A DNA stretch of 5,622 bases. Source: Rikenellaceae bacterium (GTDB lineage: Bacteria > Bacteroidota > Bacteroidia > Bacteroidales > Rikenellaceae). How positions within the stretch are numbered: position 1 is the stretch's first letter; every line of letters starts with the position of its first letter. A program made the translations under genes and the position numbers. The stretch lies in the NCBI GenBank assembly GCA_020859745.1, contig JAJBVQ010000123.1:1-5622 (forward strand). Direction: 5' to 3'. The notes under the pieces are model-generated. The model saw only the letters and a program-made list of their open reading frames with translations, was not told the DNA's origin and searched no databases. Below are positions 1 to 5,622 of the stretch, piece after piece.

Positions 1-36
1 GTATATTGCACCGTCTGTCAGGCAAAACTTCAAAGG

Positions 37-1323
37 ATGAAACCGAAAGATTTACCAGACCGATTCCATTCCGGTTTAGCCGGACTGCGGCAGATACCGA
101 CCGGAAAACCGCAATCCATCTCGCTTATCGCTCTGCTGGCGATCTATGCGTTATCGGTGGTGACATCCCTGTCCGGGCTGGCCGTTTCACCGATTCTCGG
201 CGACCTGGAGACTGCGTTTCCCCACGCTTCCGAGTTGGAGATACAGATGCTCACGTCGCTGCCCGCGCTGGTGATCGTGCCGTTCGTGCTGGTAGCCGGG
301 AAGCTGTCGCTGAATTTCAACCAGAAGAAACTGGTTATTTGGGGGCTTTCTATCTATTTCGCCAGCTCGGTGATCTACATGCTGGTTACCAGCAGCCTCA
401 CTTTAATGCTGGCCAACAGTGTATTGCTGGGTATCGGCGCGGGATTGGTCATACCGTTGTCCACAGGGCTTGTCGCCGATAATTTCGCGGGCAGCTACCG
501 GACCAAACAGTTGGGGATCGCGTCAGCCATCGCCAATCTTTCCCTCGTGCTGGCGACTATGCTTGCGGGCTGGCTAGCCGGTGTGAACTGGCATTATTCA
601 TTCCTTGTCTATTTTTTCTCGGCCATTGCGCTGGCATTCGCTTTCAAGCTGCCCAACTCGAAACCGCAGGCGCAGCAGCACGTTGCGGACGACCCGTCGC
701 AGGCGCAGCGCGGAGTCAGGGATATACATATCGGGAAGAAGGTCATCCGGACAGACTGGCCGATAGGAATCATGCTGTTCTATTTCTGGATCACCATCAT
801 CGCGCTGTCCGTTCCGCTGAACCTGTCGATCTACATGGATAAATTCTCGATCGGGGGTTCCGGGGCCAGCGGGACGCTCATATCGGCCTTTTTCCTGGCC
901 ATTATGTTGCCGGGGCTGTTCATCAATAAGATCATTTCGGGTGTCGAGCAGAAGAATAATCTGTTCGCGCTGGGGGCGATGCTCGCCGGGCTGGCGTTGA
1001 TGATGTTCCACAGTTTGTGGCTGATCGCGGCGGGGGTCGTGCTGGTCGGCCTCGGTTACGGTGTTATGCAGCCGTTGATCTACGACCGGACTTCCAACGC
1101 GGTGGCGCCCAAACGGGTCACTTTCGCGCTGGCGCTGGTGATGGCTATGAATTACAGTGCCATCATCCTCTGCCCCTTCATCCAGAAATTAGTGGAGGTG
1201 GTCACAGGCACCGATTCGGTCTATGTACCTTTCGTGACGAGCATCGTGATCTGCGTGGTGATGTTCTGGCCGCAGTACCGTTTCGTCAAACGGGCGCAAA
1301 AGCAGGACCCAGTTAAAAATTAA
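37..1323 (+). CDS. Major facilitator superfamily (MFS) transporter, 12 TM
   Basis: This 428-residue protein is an inner-membrane secondary transporter of the MFS; its substrate cannot be read from the sequence. The hydrophobic profile gives about twelve membrane segments, near residues 28-51, 70-90, 98-116, 120-144, 160-182, 186-203, 242-264, 276-298, 308-325, 327-346, 361-381 and 396-411. A polar central loop rich in Gln, Ala and Lys/Arg (about 205-240) separates the two six-helix halves, which is the classical MFS layout and length. The loop after TM2 (G88-K-L-S-L-N-F-N-Q-K-K98) sits where motif A lies but lacks the usual Asp and the second Gly. The TM4-5 segment G144-LVADNF with R155 is more MFS-like. 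The ATG at 37 is preceded by AAAGG and leaves a 25-residue cytoplasmic tail before TM1. The gene runs convergently into the acetyltransferase gene, overlapping it by 11 bp. Drug or metabolite export is possible, but this is a guess. The family call is confident; the substrate is unknown. Confidence 0.9.
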   Translation: MKPKDLPDRFHSGLAGLRQIPTGKPQSISLIALLAIYALSVVTSLSGLAVSPILGDLETAFPHASELEIQMLTSLPALVIVPFVLVAGKLSLNFNQKKLVIWGLSIYFASSVIYMLVTSSLTLMLANSVLLGIGAGLVIPLSTGLVADNFAGSYRTKQLGIASAIANLSLVLATMLAGWLAGVNWHYSFLVYFFSAIALAFAFKLPNSKPQAQQHVADDPSQAQRGVRDIHIGKKVIRTDWPIGIMLFYFWITIIALSVPLNLSIYMDKFSIGGSGASGTLISAFFLAIMLPGLFINKIISGVEQKNNLFALGAMLAGLALMMFHSLWLIAAGVVLVGLGYGVMQPLIYDRTSNAVAPKRVTFALALVMAMNYSAIILCPFIQKLVEVVTGTDSVYVPFVTSIVICVVMFWPQYRFVKRAQKQDPVKN

Positions 1324-1798
1324 GCTCCCAGAAACCCACGTCCAGCCATTTGCCGAACTTGTTCCCCACTTCGGTGAAATGGGCCACTTTGCGGAACCCG
1401 AACTTCTCGTGCAGCGCCACGCTTTGGGTATTCGGCAGGGTGATGCTGGCTACGGCTGCATGGAGGCCGGCGTTACGCAGTTGCCGGACGAGTTCTTGAT
1501 AAAGCTGATGGCCGAGTCCTTTTCCGACCCAGTCTTTATGCAGGTAGACCGTGGTTTCGACCGTCTTGTCGAAAGCGGCTCTGCTGCGCCATGTCGCCGC
1601 ATAGCAATATCCCAACACTTTCCCGTCCTGTTCGTAAACCAGATAGGGAAAGCGCGCCGTGATGGATTCTATCCGTTTGCGCATGGCCTTCGCATCGACC
1701 GGCTCCGTCTCGAAAGTGACGACCGTGTCGGTGACGTAATGGTTGTATATTTCACAGATGGCCCCGGCATCGTCGGCGGGACTTACAGAGCGGATCAT
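1313..1798 (-). CDS. GNAT N-acetyltransferase, phosphinothricin acetyltransferase (PAT/Bar)-like
   Basis: This 161-residue cytoplasmic enzyme should transfer the acetyl group of acetyl-CoA to an amino group of a small amino-acid-like acceptor. It covers a single full-length GNAT domain. The N-terminal IRSVSPADDAGAICEIYNHY resembles the PAT opening, and T28-F-E-T-E-P follows. E81 lies in the strand ahead of the acetyl-CoA loop. The loop itself is V91-G-K-G-L-G96; the first position, usually Arg or Gln, is Val here. The C-terminal half (about residues 117-161) follows the PAT/Bar pattern closely: LPN (121-123), S126-V, L129-H-E, GF (134-135), G145 with K147, W151-x-D-V-G-F-W157. Known relatives acetylate phosphinothricin, methionine sulfoximine or methionine sulfone, so a detoxifying or amino-acid-analogue role is likely, but the substrate is not proven by sequence. 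The start is the ATG at 1798, 36 bp after the XRE-cupin regulator on the same strand, suggesting co-transcription. I see no promoter of its own beyond a weak TATAAT-like string at 1816-1821. Confidence 0.92.
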   Translation of the reverse strand: MIRSVSPADDAGAICEIYNHYVTDTVVTFETEPVDAKAMRKRIESITARFPYLVYEQDGKVLGYCYAATWRSRAAFDKTVETTVYLHKDWVGKGLGHQLYQELVRQLRNAGLHAAVASITLPNTQSVALHEKFGFRKVAHFTEVGNKFGKWLDVGFWELNF

Positions 1799-1834
1799 AC
1801 GGACAGATTGTGAATATTATAAAAGAAAAACGAT

Positions 1835-2413
1835 CTAATACGGCGTGTAAAGCACCGCCAGCACCCGTGCCGGCGCATCGGTCTCGTTGGCCAGGAAATG
1901 CGGCACGACCGAATTGTAATATATACTGTCCCCCGGCCCCAGCGTGTAGACTTCGGAACCGTAGTAAAGCGTCGCCTCGCCGTCCAGCACGTAGACGAAT
2001 TCCTCGCCTGAGTGTTCCGACCTCAACTCCGGCACCGTCGCCCCGCCGCTCGGGGCAATCTCGACCACCAGCGGCTCCATATGCCGATCGGTCTTGTCTT
2101 TAGCCATGGCATAGAAATGCAGGTGGCCGTTCTTACCCTGTTCGTTCCCGGCGAAAGTGAGGTTGCCCGCCACGTCGCCTTTCCGGGTCACCACGGCCGT
2201 ATGGTCGTCGTCTTTGCCCCCGAGCAGGGATCCCAATTTGGCCCCCAGCGCCCGGGAGATGCGGATCAGCACGCCCAGCGAAGGATTGGCCTGGTTATTC
2301 TCGATCTTGTCCAGCTTTTCCACGCTGATCCCCGCGCGGGAAGAAAGCTCTTCCAGCGAGATACCGTTCTCTTCGCGCAACTGGCGGATAACCTGACCGA
2401 TAATGGCTAACAT
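1835..2413 (-). CDS. XRE-family HTH transcriptional regulator with C-terminal cupin domain
   Basis: This 192-residue protein has the two-domain plan of XRE-cupin regulators such as SutR and PuuR. An N-terminal Cro/CI-type helix-turn-helix covers about residues 6-61 (I9-R-Q-L-R-E-E-N-G-I-S-L-E-E-L-S, then A27-G-I-S, I37-E-N-N, N43-P-S-L and ISRALG at 52-57). A linker of about 40 residues is followed by a C-terminal cupin (about 113-190). In the cupin, H134-S-G-E-E138 and G159-P-G-D with P171-H172 give the two conserved motifs; H134, E138 and H172 are candidate metal ligands or pocket residues. Members bind DNA through the HTH and sense a small ligand in the cupin barrel; many control amino-acid, polyamine or sulfur-compound genes. 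The ATG at 2413 is preferred over an in-frame TTG at 2437, which would fall inside the putative promoter and adds only a basic tail. It is the first gene of a likely two-gene unit with the downstream acetyltransferase, which may be its target. The ligand is unknown. Confidence 0.93.
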   Translation of the reverse strand: MLAIIGQVIRQLREENGISLEELSSRAGISVEKLDKIENNQANPSLGVLIRISRALGAKLGSLLGGKDDDHTAVVTRKGDVAGNLTFAGNEQGKNGHLHFYAMAKDKTDRHMEPLVVEIAPSGGATVPELRSEHSGEEFVYVLDGEATLYYGSEVYTLGPGDSIYYNSVVPHFLANETDAPARVLAVLYTPY

Positions 2414-2428
2414 GCGTTTTGGCTTTAC

Positions 2429-2465
2429 TCTCCGCAAAGTTGGAGAAATAAAACGGTATTTACAA
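2429..2465 (-). promoter_or_regulatory. Possible promoter and operator of the XRE-cupin gene
   Basis: On the minus strand CAACTTTG (2442-2435) differs by one base from the Bacteroidota -7 element TAnnTTTG, and a TTG (2465-2463) lies 20 bp upstream at the -33 position. The implied leader to the ATG at 2413 is only about 15 nt. An inverted repeat TCTCC-N8-GGAGA (2429-2446) surrounds the -7 box and is a plausible operator for self-repression by the regulator. Both elements are short and weak, so this is a suggestion only. Confidence 0.3.
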
Positions 2466-2503
2466 CAAAAAGCGGCCTTTATCCCGATCCGGGTAAAGGC
2501 CGC
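2464..2503 (-). terminator. Intrinsic terminator of the C69 dipeptidase gene
   Basis: A strong hairpin pairs 2472-2481 (GCGGCCTTTA) with 2494-2503 (TAAAGGCCGC) perfectly. The stem continues, after a one-base bulge at 2482, with CCCG/CGGG (2483-2486 and 2490-2493) around a three-base loop ATC. Read on the minus strand, the stem is followed at once by five T (2471-2467) and then GTTG. It begins 23 bp past the dipeptidase stop codon, so it should end that transcript before the XRE-cupin gene. No T-run follows on the plus strand, so it looks one-directional. Confidence 0.9.
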
Positions 2504-2526
2504 ATGTCCGTTGTTCCGTATGCCGT

Positions 2527-4212
2527 TTAGCGTTTCGGCTGCACTACCTTAAGGCGTTCGCCGGCAGCTTGTTTCACCATCTCTTTCCACTCCTCGCTGT
2601 AGCCCGGGAACTCCGGCGAAGCGGGAATGCCGCGGCCGAAGCCATTGTCCCTGAACACCCCTTCCGAAACCTCTTTCTTGATATTCCCGTCGATGTATTT
2701 CACCAGCAGGTAGCGGTCCAGATCCACCCAGGTCTGGAACAGGCGCTGGGCCGTATTCACGGAATAGTCCGTCAGGAAATCGACCGCCAGTTTCGGGTCT
2801 TGCTCGTAAAGCATCAACGCCGCCGCATCCACCGCAGGTTGTTCGGCAAAGCAGCGGTTCTCGAAACGATCCATCGCACGTTTCACATCCGGGTGGATGA
2901 TGTTGTAGCGCCCGTAAGCGAAATTGGTCACCCGGTTCACCACCCAGAACATGGAGGTTTCCGAATAGGTGGTCATATTGCCGTTGCCGACCGCATAGGA
3001 GTGGGGAATGCGGTCGATGCCGCAGTAGAACGGTGTCAGCGGCGAACTGTCGGTGTCGTCCACGCCGAACCAGAGCACACCCCCGATCGGGTCGGGCAGC
3101 CAGCTGCGGCATTCGCCCACGTACCACCAGCCGGTCTGCTGCGTGGCGATCGAACGTTCGTTGGTGAACTCCTCGTCGCCGACATTGAAGGTCATGGGCC
3201 GCCAGCGGTAGGGCAGTTTGAACGGCCCCGCGCCCGGGTCGCAGGTCATGTCCAGCTCGGTGCCTTCGAAATGGTTGCGCATGAACTCGGCCACATCCTT
3301 GACGGTCAGCTTGTGTTTCGGGGTCACCCACAGCGGCAGCCGGTTGTCCGGGTTTTTGCCCGTCACGTGGTCGAGATACTTGTCCATCCCGTCGGTCACC
3401 TGGCGGAAAACGCTCCAAACACGTGCCTCGCAGCCGCGCATGGCGCTGTAATCCATCGGATTGTAGACCGCCGCGAAATCGAAATCCTTGTCTTTGCCTT
3501 TGTAAAGGCCTTGCTCACGGGCGAACGAAATCACGTCCGGCGCGTAGATGCAGTTTTCCGCGTCGTTCAGCGGGAAGGTGGTGATCCGCGCCTGGTTGGC
3601 ATGCGCGGAGATCGCCCCGTCCGGAATGCGGCGGGCCACCCATACGGCGCCTTTGTTGGCGTTCTTGCCGTCGACCATCTTGTTCCCTTTGCCGATAATT
3701 TCGAGCACCCACACTTCGTTCGGGTCGGCGATCGAGATCGACTCGCCCGAAGAGGCGTAGCCGTAATCGGCCACCAGCTCGGTCATAAAGGCAAGCGCCT
3801 CGCGGGCCGTTCTGCAGCGTTGCAGGGTGATGTACATCAGCGAACCGTAGTCGATGATCCCGGTGGTATCGACCAACTGCGGCAGGCCGCCCCAGGTGCT
3901 TTCGCCGATCAGCAGCTGGTGCTCGTTCATGTTCCCCACCACAGAGTATGTCGTTTCGGCCTGCGGTATCTCTCCCAGCAGCTTTCCGGTATCCCATTCG
4001 TAGACGTTCATCATCGTTCCGGCCGGATATGTGGCCGCCGGACGATAATAAAGTTCGCCGTACAGGGTATGTGAGTCCGCCGAGTAGCTGACCATGGTCG
4101 AACCGGTTTTGGAGGCCCCTTTCGTTACGAGGATGTTGGTACACGCGACGGCGCTTTGCTGGGCCAGGAAAGTTCCCGCCAGTAAGGCCGCGAAAAGTTT
4201 TGTTTTGTTCAT
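2527..4212 (-). CDS. Secreted C69-family dipeptidase (peptidase U34/PepD-like)
   Basis: This 561-residue protein is an exported N-terminal-nucleophile hydrolase of family C69, which cleaves dipeptides and related small peptides using an N-terminal Cys. Residues 1-23 form a signal peptide: K3 and K5, a hydrophobic core (about 6-17), then A21-V-A23. Cleavage after Ala23 would leave Cys24 as the new N-terminus in the family motif CTN, so removal of the signal peptide would also expose the nucleophile. Other family-like segments are SYSADSH (42-48), GNMNEHQLLIGESTWGG (93-109) and RIPDGAISAHANQARI (195-210). The C-terminal region is Trp- and Tyr-rich up to about residue 440, followed by a helical tail. 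The length fits secreted Bacteroidota members, which are longer than lactobacillar PepD. The ATG at 4212 is chosen because it gives a clean signal peptide; the frame stays open to a GTG at 4338, but that stretch would put arginine-rich residues and the yggS region in front. It ends at a strong terminator and is probably monocistronic. A periplasmic or surface role in peptide scavenging is inferred. Confidence 0.93.
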   Translation of the reverse strand: MNKTKLFAALLAGTFLAQQSAVACTNILVTKGASKTGSTMVSYSADSHTLYGELYYRPAATYPAGTMMNVYEWDTGKLLGEIPQAETTYSVVGNMNEHQLLIGESTWGGLPQLVDTTGIIDYGSLMYITLQRCRTAREALAFMTELVADYGYASSGESISIADPNEVWVLEIIGKGNKMVDGKNANKGAVWVARRIPDGAISAHANQARITTFPLNDAENCIYAPDVISFAREQGLYKGKDKDFDFAAVYNPMDYSAMRGCEARVWSVFRQVTDGMDKYLDHVTGKNPDNRLPLWVTPKHKLTVKDVAEFMRNHFEGTELDMTCDPGAGPFKLPYRWRPMTFNVGDEEFTNERSIATQQTGWWYVGECRSWLPDPIGGVLWFGVDDTDSSPLTPFYCGIDRIPHSYAVGNGNMTTYSETSMFWVVNRVTNFAYGRYNIIHPDVKRAMDRFENRCFAEQPAVDAAALMLYEQDPKLAVDFLTDYSVNTAQRLFQTWVDLDRYLLVKYIDGNIKKEVSEGVFRDNGFGRGIPASPEFPGYSEEWKEMVKQAAGERLKVVQPKR

Positions 4213-4230
4213 CTGTATGCTGTAAATTTG
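4199..4230 (+). promoter_or_regulatory. Bacteroidota-type promoter for yggS
   Basis: TTTG (4199-4202) and TAAATTTG (4223-4230) are separated by 20 bp, matching the Bacteroidota primary sigma factor pattern TTTG-N19-21-TAnnTTTG exactly. Transcription would begin around 4235-4240, just at the first hairpin, giving a leader of roughly 60 nt to the ATG at 4301. The -33 box lies within the first codons of the divergent dipeptidase gene. Confidence 0.55.
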
Positions 4231-4239
4231 TTTTGTTTC

Positions 4240-4267
4240 GGCTGCCTCGCAGCCCCGCCGGAGGCGG
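4240..4267. repeat. Two adjacent GC-rich palindromes (REP-like) in the divergent intergenic region
   Basis: GGCTGC-CTC-GCAGCC (4240-4254) and CCGCC-GGA-GGCGG (4255-4267) are perfect inverted repeats with three-base loops, placed end to end with no gap. Their GC-richness contrasts with the AT-rich flanks. Neither is followed by a T-run on the plus strand until 4286, so a terminator role is unlikely. They would form stem-loops in the leaders of both divergent transcripts. The pattern resembles dispersed intergenic palindromic units; copy number cannot be judged from one window. Confidence 0.6.
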
Positions 4268-4274
4268 AGAATGA

Positions 4275-4282
4275 CAAATATA
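4275..4282 (-). promoter_or_regulatory. Candidate -7 element for the C69 dipeptidase gene
   Basis: Read on the minus strand, 4282-4275 is TATATTTG, an exact match to the TAnnTTTG -7 consensus, followed by a leader of about 55-60 nt to the ATG at 4212. I see no good TTTG at the -33 position, so the promoter assignment rests on the -7 box alone. Confidence 0.4.
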
Positions 4283-4300
4283 AAAATTTTTTCGAACAGA

Positions 4301-4963
4301 ATGGGAACAGTCGCTGACAATCTGGCTCGCATCCGCACTTCGCTGCCCGAGGGAGTGACGCTGGTGGCGGTATCGAAATTCCATCCGGCGGAGGCGTTGC
4401 AGGAGGCTTACGATGCCGGACAGCGCGTTTTCGGTGAGAGCCGCCCGCAGGAGATGGCGGCCAAGTACCGCGAGCTGCCGAAGGATATCGAGTGGCATAT
4501 GATCGGCCACTTGCAGACCAACAAGGTCAAGTACCTCGCGCCGTTCGTGTCGCTGATCCACTCGGTGGATTCCTTGAAGTTGGCCGAAACGATCGACAAG
4601 GAGGCGACCAAGGCGGGACGGGTGATCGATGTGCTGTTGCAGCTGCATATCGCACAGGAAGAGACCAAATTCGGATGGGATGCCGCCGAATTGGAACATT
4701 TTTTGCAGAACGGGGAGTTGTCCGCGTTGAAACATATCCGGATTCGGGGGCTGATGGGGATGGCGTCGTTGACGGACGACGCGGCGCAGGTGAGCGGCGA
4801 ATTCCGGACATTGCATAACGTTTTCATAACGTTCCGCGGGAAATATCTGCCGCAGATGGACGTTTTATCCATGGGGATGTCGGGAGACTACCCGCTGGCT
4901 ATTGCCGAGGGTGCGACGATGGTGCGCATCGGCAGCAGCATTTTCGGCGCCCGGCAATATTGA
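4301..4963 (+). CDS. yggS: YggS/PLPBP family pyridoxal phosphate homeostasis protein
   Basis: This 220-residue cytoplasmic protein belongs to the YggS/PROSC (PLPBP) family, single-domain TIM barrels related to the N-domain of alanine racemase. They bind PLP and keep free B6 vitamers and amino-acid pools in balance; no enzyme activity is established. K26 in V22-A-V-S-K26-F-H is the PLP-linking lysine. Family landmarks follow: G45-E-S-R-P-Q-E51 (usually GEN.xQE), W65-H-M-I-G-H-L-Q-T-N-K75, HSVDS near residues 86-90, and the phosphate-binding end S190-M-G-M-S-G-D with R209-I-G-S-S-I-F-G-A-R218. Length is normal for the family. Two in-frame ATGs exist. The one at 4301 gives a family-like start (MGTVADNLARIR) with an AT-rich leader; the one at 4271 would add ten residues and lies directly after the hairpins. 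I prefer 4301, with moderate certainty. The next gene starts 35 bp downstream without a terminator between, so co-transcription is likely. Confidence 0.95.
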   Translation: MGTVADNLARIRTSLPEGVTLVAVSKFHPAEALQEAYDAGQRVFGESRPQEMAAKYRELPKDIEWHMIGHLQTNKVKYLAPFVSLIHSVDSLKLAETIDKEATKAGRVIDVLLQLHIAQEETKFGWDAAELEHFLQNGELSALKHIRIRGLMGMASLTDDAAQVSGEFRTLHNVFITFRGKYLPQMDVLSMGMSGDYPLAIAEGATMVRIGSSIFGARQY

Positions 4964-4998
4964 ACCGTAAGAATACCAAACCACACAAATACTTTTAT

Positions 4999-5622
4999 AT
5001 GAACAAGATCACGACGAAATACCTGGGACTGGAACTGAAGAGCCCGGTTATACTGAGCAGCTCGGGGCTGACCTCTACGTTGCAGCGCATCAAGGATGCG
5101 GAGGCGGCGGGAGTGGGGGCCGTGGTGCTCAAATCCATTTTCGAGGAGCAGATCATGAACGAGGTGGCGCACGTGGACAGCTACAGCGACTATCCGGAAG
5201 CGGCGGACTACGTGCGTACTTATGTGCAGGAGAACAGCCTGGGACTGTACCTGAAACTGATCGAGGAGGCCAAGCAGCAGTGCGACATACCGATCATCGC
5301 CAGCATCAACTGCCGGCAGGCGGGCGAGTGGGTCAACTACGCGCGGGTCATCGAGTCGGCCGGGGCGGATGCTCTGGAACTGAACATTTTCCTGTTGCCG
5401 ACCGATAAAGAGCTTTCATCGGACGAGATCGAACGCAATTACCTGGACATCATCGCGCAGGTGAAAGAGGCGATCACCATCCCGCTGTCGGTGAAGCTCG
5501 GCGCCGGATTTACCAACCCGCTGGCTATTGTACGGGAGAGTTACTACCGGAATGTCACGGGGGTGGTGCTGTTCAACCGCTTTTATCCGCCCGATATCGC
5601 CATCGCAAAGTTGACGGTCAAA
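4999..5622 (+). CDS. Dihydroorotate dehydrogenase-like FMN protein (3' end missing)
   Basis: The frame from ATG 4999 stays open for 208 codons to the end of the window, so the protein is cut off; family members run to about 330 residues. It has the fold pattern of class 1 dihydroorotate dehydrogenases: an N-terminal T6-K-Y-L-G-L-x-L-K-S-P-V-I segment, G40-A-V-V-L-K45-S46-I-F-E-E-Q (FMN-contact Lys-Ser), P98-I-I-A-S-I-N104, G122-A-D-A-L-E-L-N129, and P162-L-S-V-K166-L. By memory alignment to Lactococcus DHODA, K45, N129 and K166 match FMN- or substrate-binding residues. The NxSCPN catalytic loop is replaced by N129-I-F-L-L-P-T-D136, so the catalytic Cys position is Leu132. That is typical of the separate DHOD-like family, whose reaction is not established, and argues against calling this pyrD. 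It sits 35 bp behind yggS and may share its transcript. FMN binding is inferred. Confidence 0.9.
   Translation, partial: MNKITTKYLGLELKSPVILSSSGLTSTLQRIKDAEAAGVGAVVLKSIFEEQIMNEVAHVDSYSDYPEAADYVRTYVQENSLGLYLKLIEEAKQQCDIPIIASINCRQAGEWVNYARVIESAGADALELNIFLLPTDKELSSDEIERNYLDIIAQVKEAITIPLSVKLGAGFTNPLAIVRESYYRNVTGVVLFNRFYPPDIAIAKLTVK

Noticed and set aside
1..36. A promoter for the MFS gene in the first bases (TATATTGC near 3-10)
   Set aside because: It differs from TAnnTTTG at two positions, and the -33 region lies outside the window.
2414..2437. A longer XRE-cupin protein starting at TTG 2437
   Set aside because: The start is a TTG that overlaps the probable -7 box, and the ATG at 2413 gives a normal family N-terminus.
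2569..4074. A 501-codon open frame on the plus strand across the dipeptidase gene
   Set aside because: It is fully antisense to a clear C69 peptidase. Its translation is rich in Arg, His and Val, with no recognisable domain, as expected from GC-rich third positions on the other strand.
4213..4338. A longer dipeptidase starting at GTG 4338
   Set aside because: It would place 42 residues with an arginine-rich stretch before a perfectly formed signal peptide and run through the hairpins and the yggS start.
3515..4816. A 433-codon minus-strand open frame spanning the dipeptidase start, the intergenic region and most of yggS
   Set aside because: It crosses two well-supported genes in the wrong frame, is rich in Arg, Gln and His, and shows no domain.
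4964..4998. A separate promoter for the DHOD-like gene (TACTTTTA at 4990-4997)
   Set aside because: It misses the final G of TAnnTTTG and would start transcription at or past the ATG at 4999, so it does not explain the gene's expression.
1..5622. Mobile element, CRISPR array, tRNA or rRNA
   Set aside because: No transposase or integrase frame, no regularly spaced direct repeats, and no structural RNA pattern were seen on either strand.

Overview
The window looks like a GC-rich chromosomal segment from a member of the Bacteroidota, possibly an Alistipes-like (Rikenellaceae) gut bacterium. The evidence is the gene content: a secreted C69 dipeptidase, a YggS-type PLP protein, a dihydroorotate-dehydrogenase-like protein and an XRE-cupin regulator. 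It also includes two matches to the Bacteroidota -7 promoter element TAnnTTTG, one with a TTTG -33 element 20 bp upstream, and the lack of strong Shine-Dalgarno sequences. The genus is an inference from composition and gene style and has not been tested by a search.

Left part (1-1835): a plus-strand 12-TM major facilitator transporter (37-1323) converges on, and overlaps by 11 bp, a minus-strand GNAT acetyltransferase of the phosphinothricin acetyltransferase (PAT/Bar) type (1313-1798). Immediately upstream of the acetyltransferase, on the same strand, lies an XRE helix-turn-helix plus cupin regulator (1835-2413). The 36-bp gap suggests a regulator-acetyltransferase operon. A weak promoter-like pair and an inverted repeat lie just upstream of the regulator.

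Middle (2414-4270): a strong intrinsic terminator (about 2464-2503, minus) closes the gene for a secreted C69-family dipeptidase (2527-4212, minus, 561 aa), whose predicted signal-peptide cleavage would expose the catalytic N-terminal Cys24. Upstream of it is a short divergent region (4213-4300). It holds two adjacent perfect GC-rich hairpins and opposing promoter-like elements. The rightward promoter sits partly inside the start of the dipeptidase gene and the leftward -7 box sits just upstream of the preferred yggS start, so the two 5' leaders would overlap.

Right part (4301-5622): a plus-strand YggS/PLPBP pyridoxal-phosphate homeostasis protein (4301-4963) is followed after 35 bp by a dihydroorotate-dehydrogenase-like flavoprotein (4999 to the window end, incomplete). 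The latter keeps FMN-site residues but lacks the catalytic Cys of true class 1 enzymes.

The genes appear to be mostly housekeeping and accessory metabolism. I see no mobile element, CRISPR array, tRNA or rRNA, and no clear new multi-gene system. The points most worth checking are the overlapping divergent control region and the DHOD-like protein.
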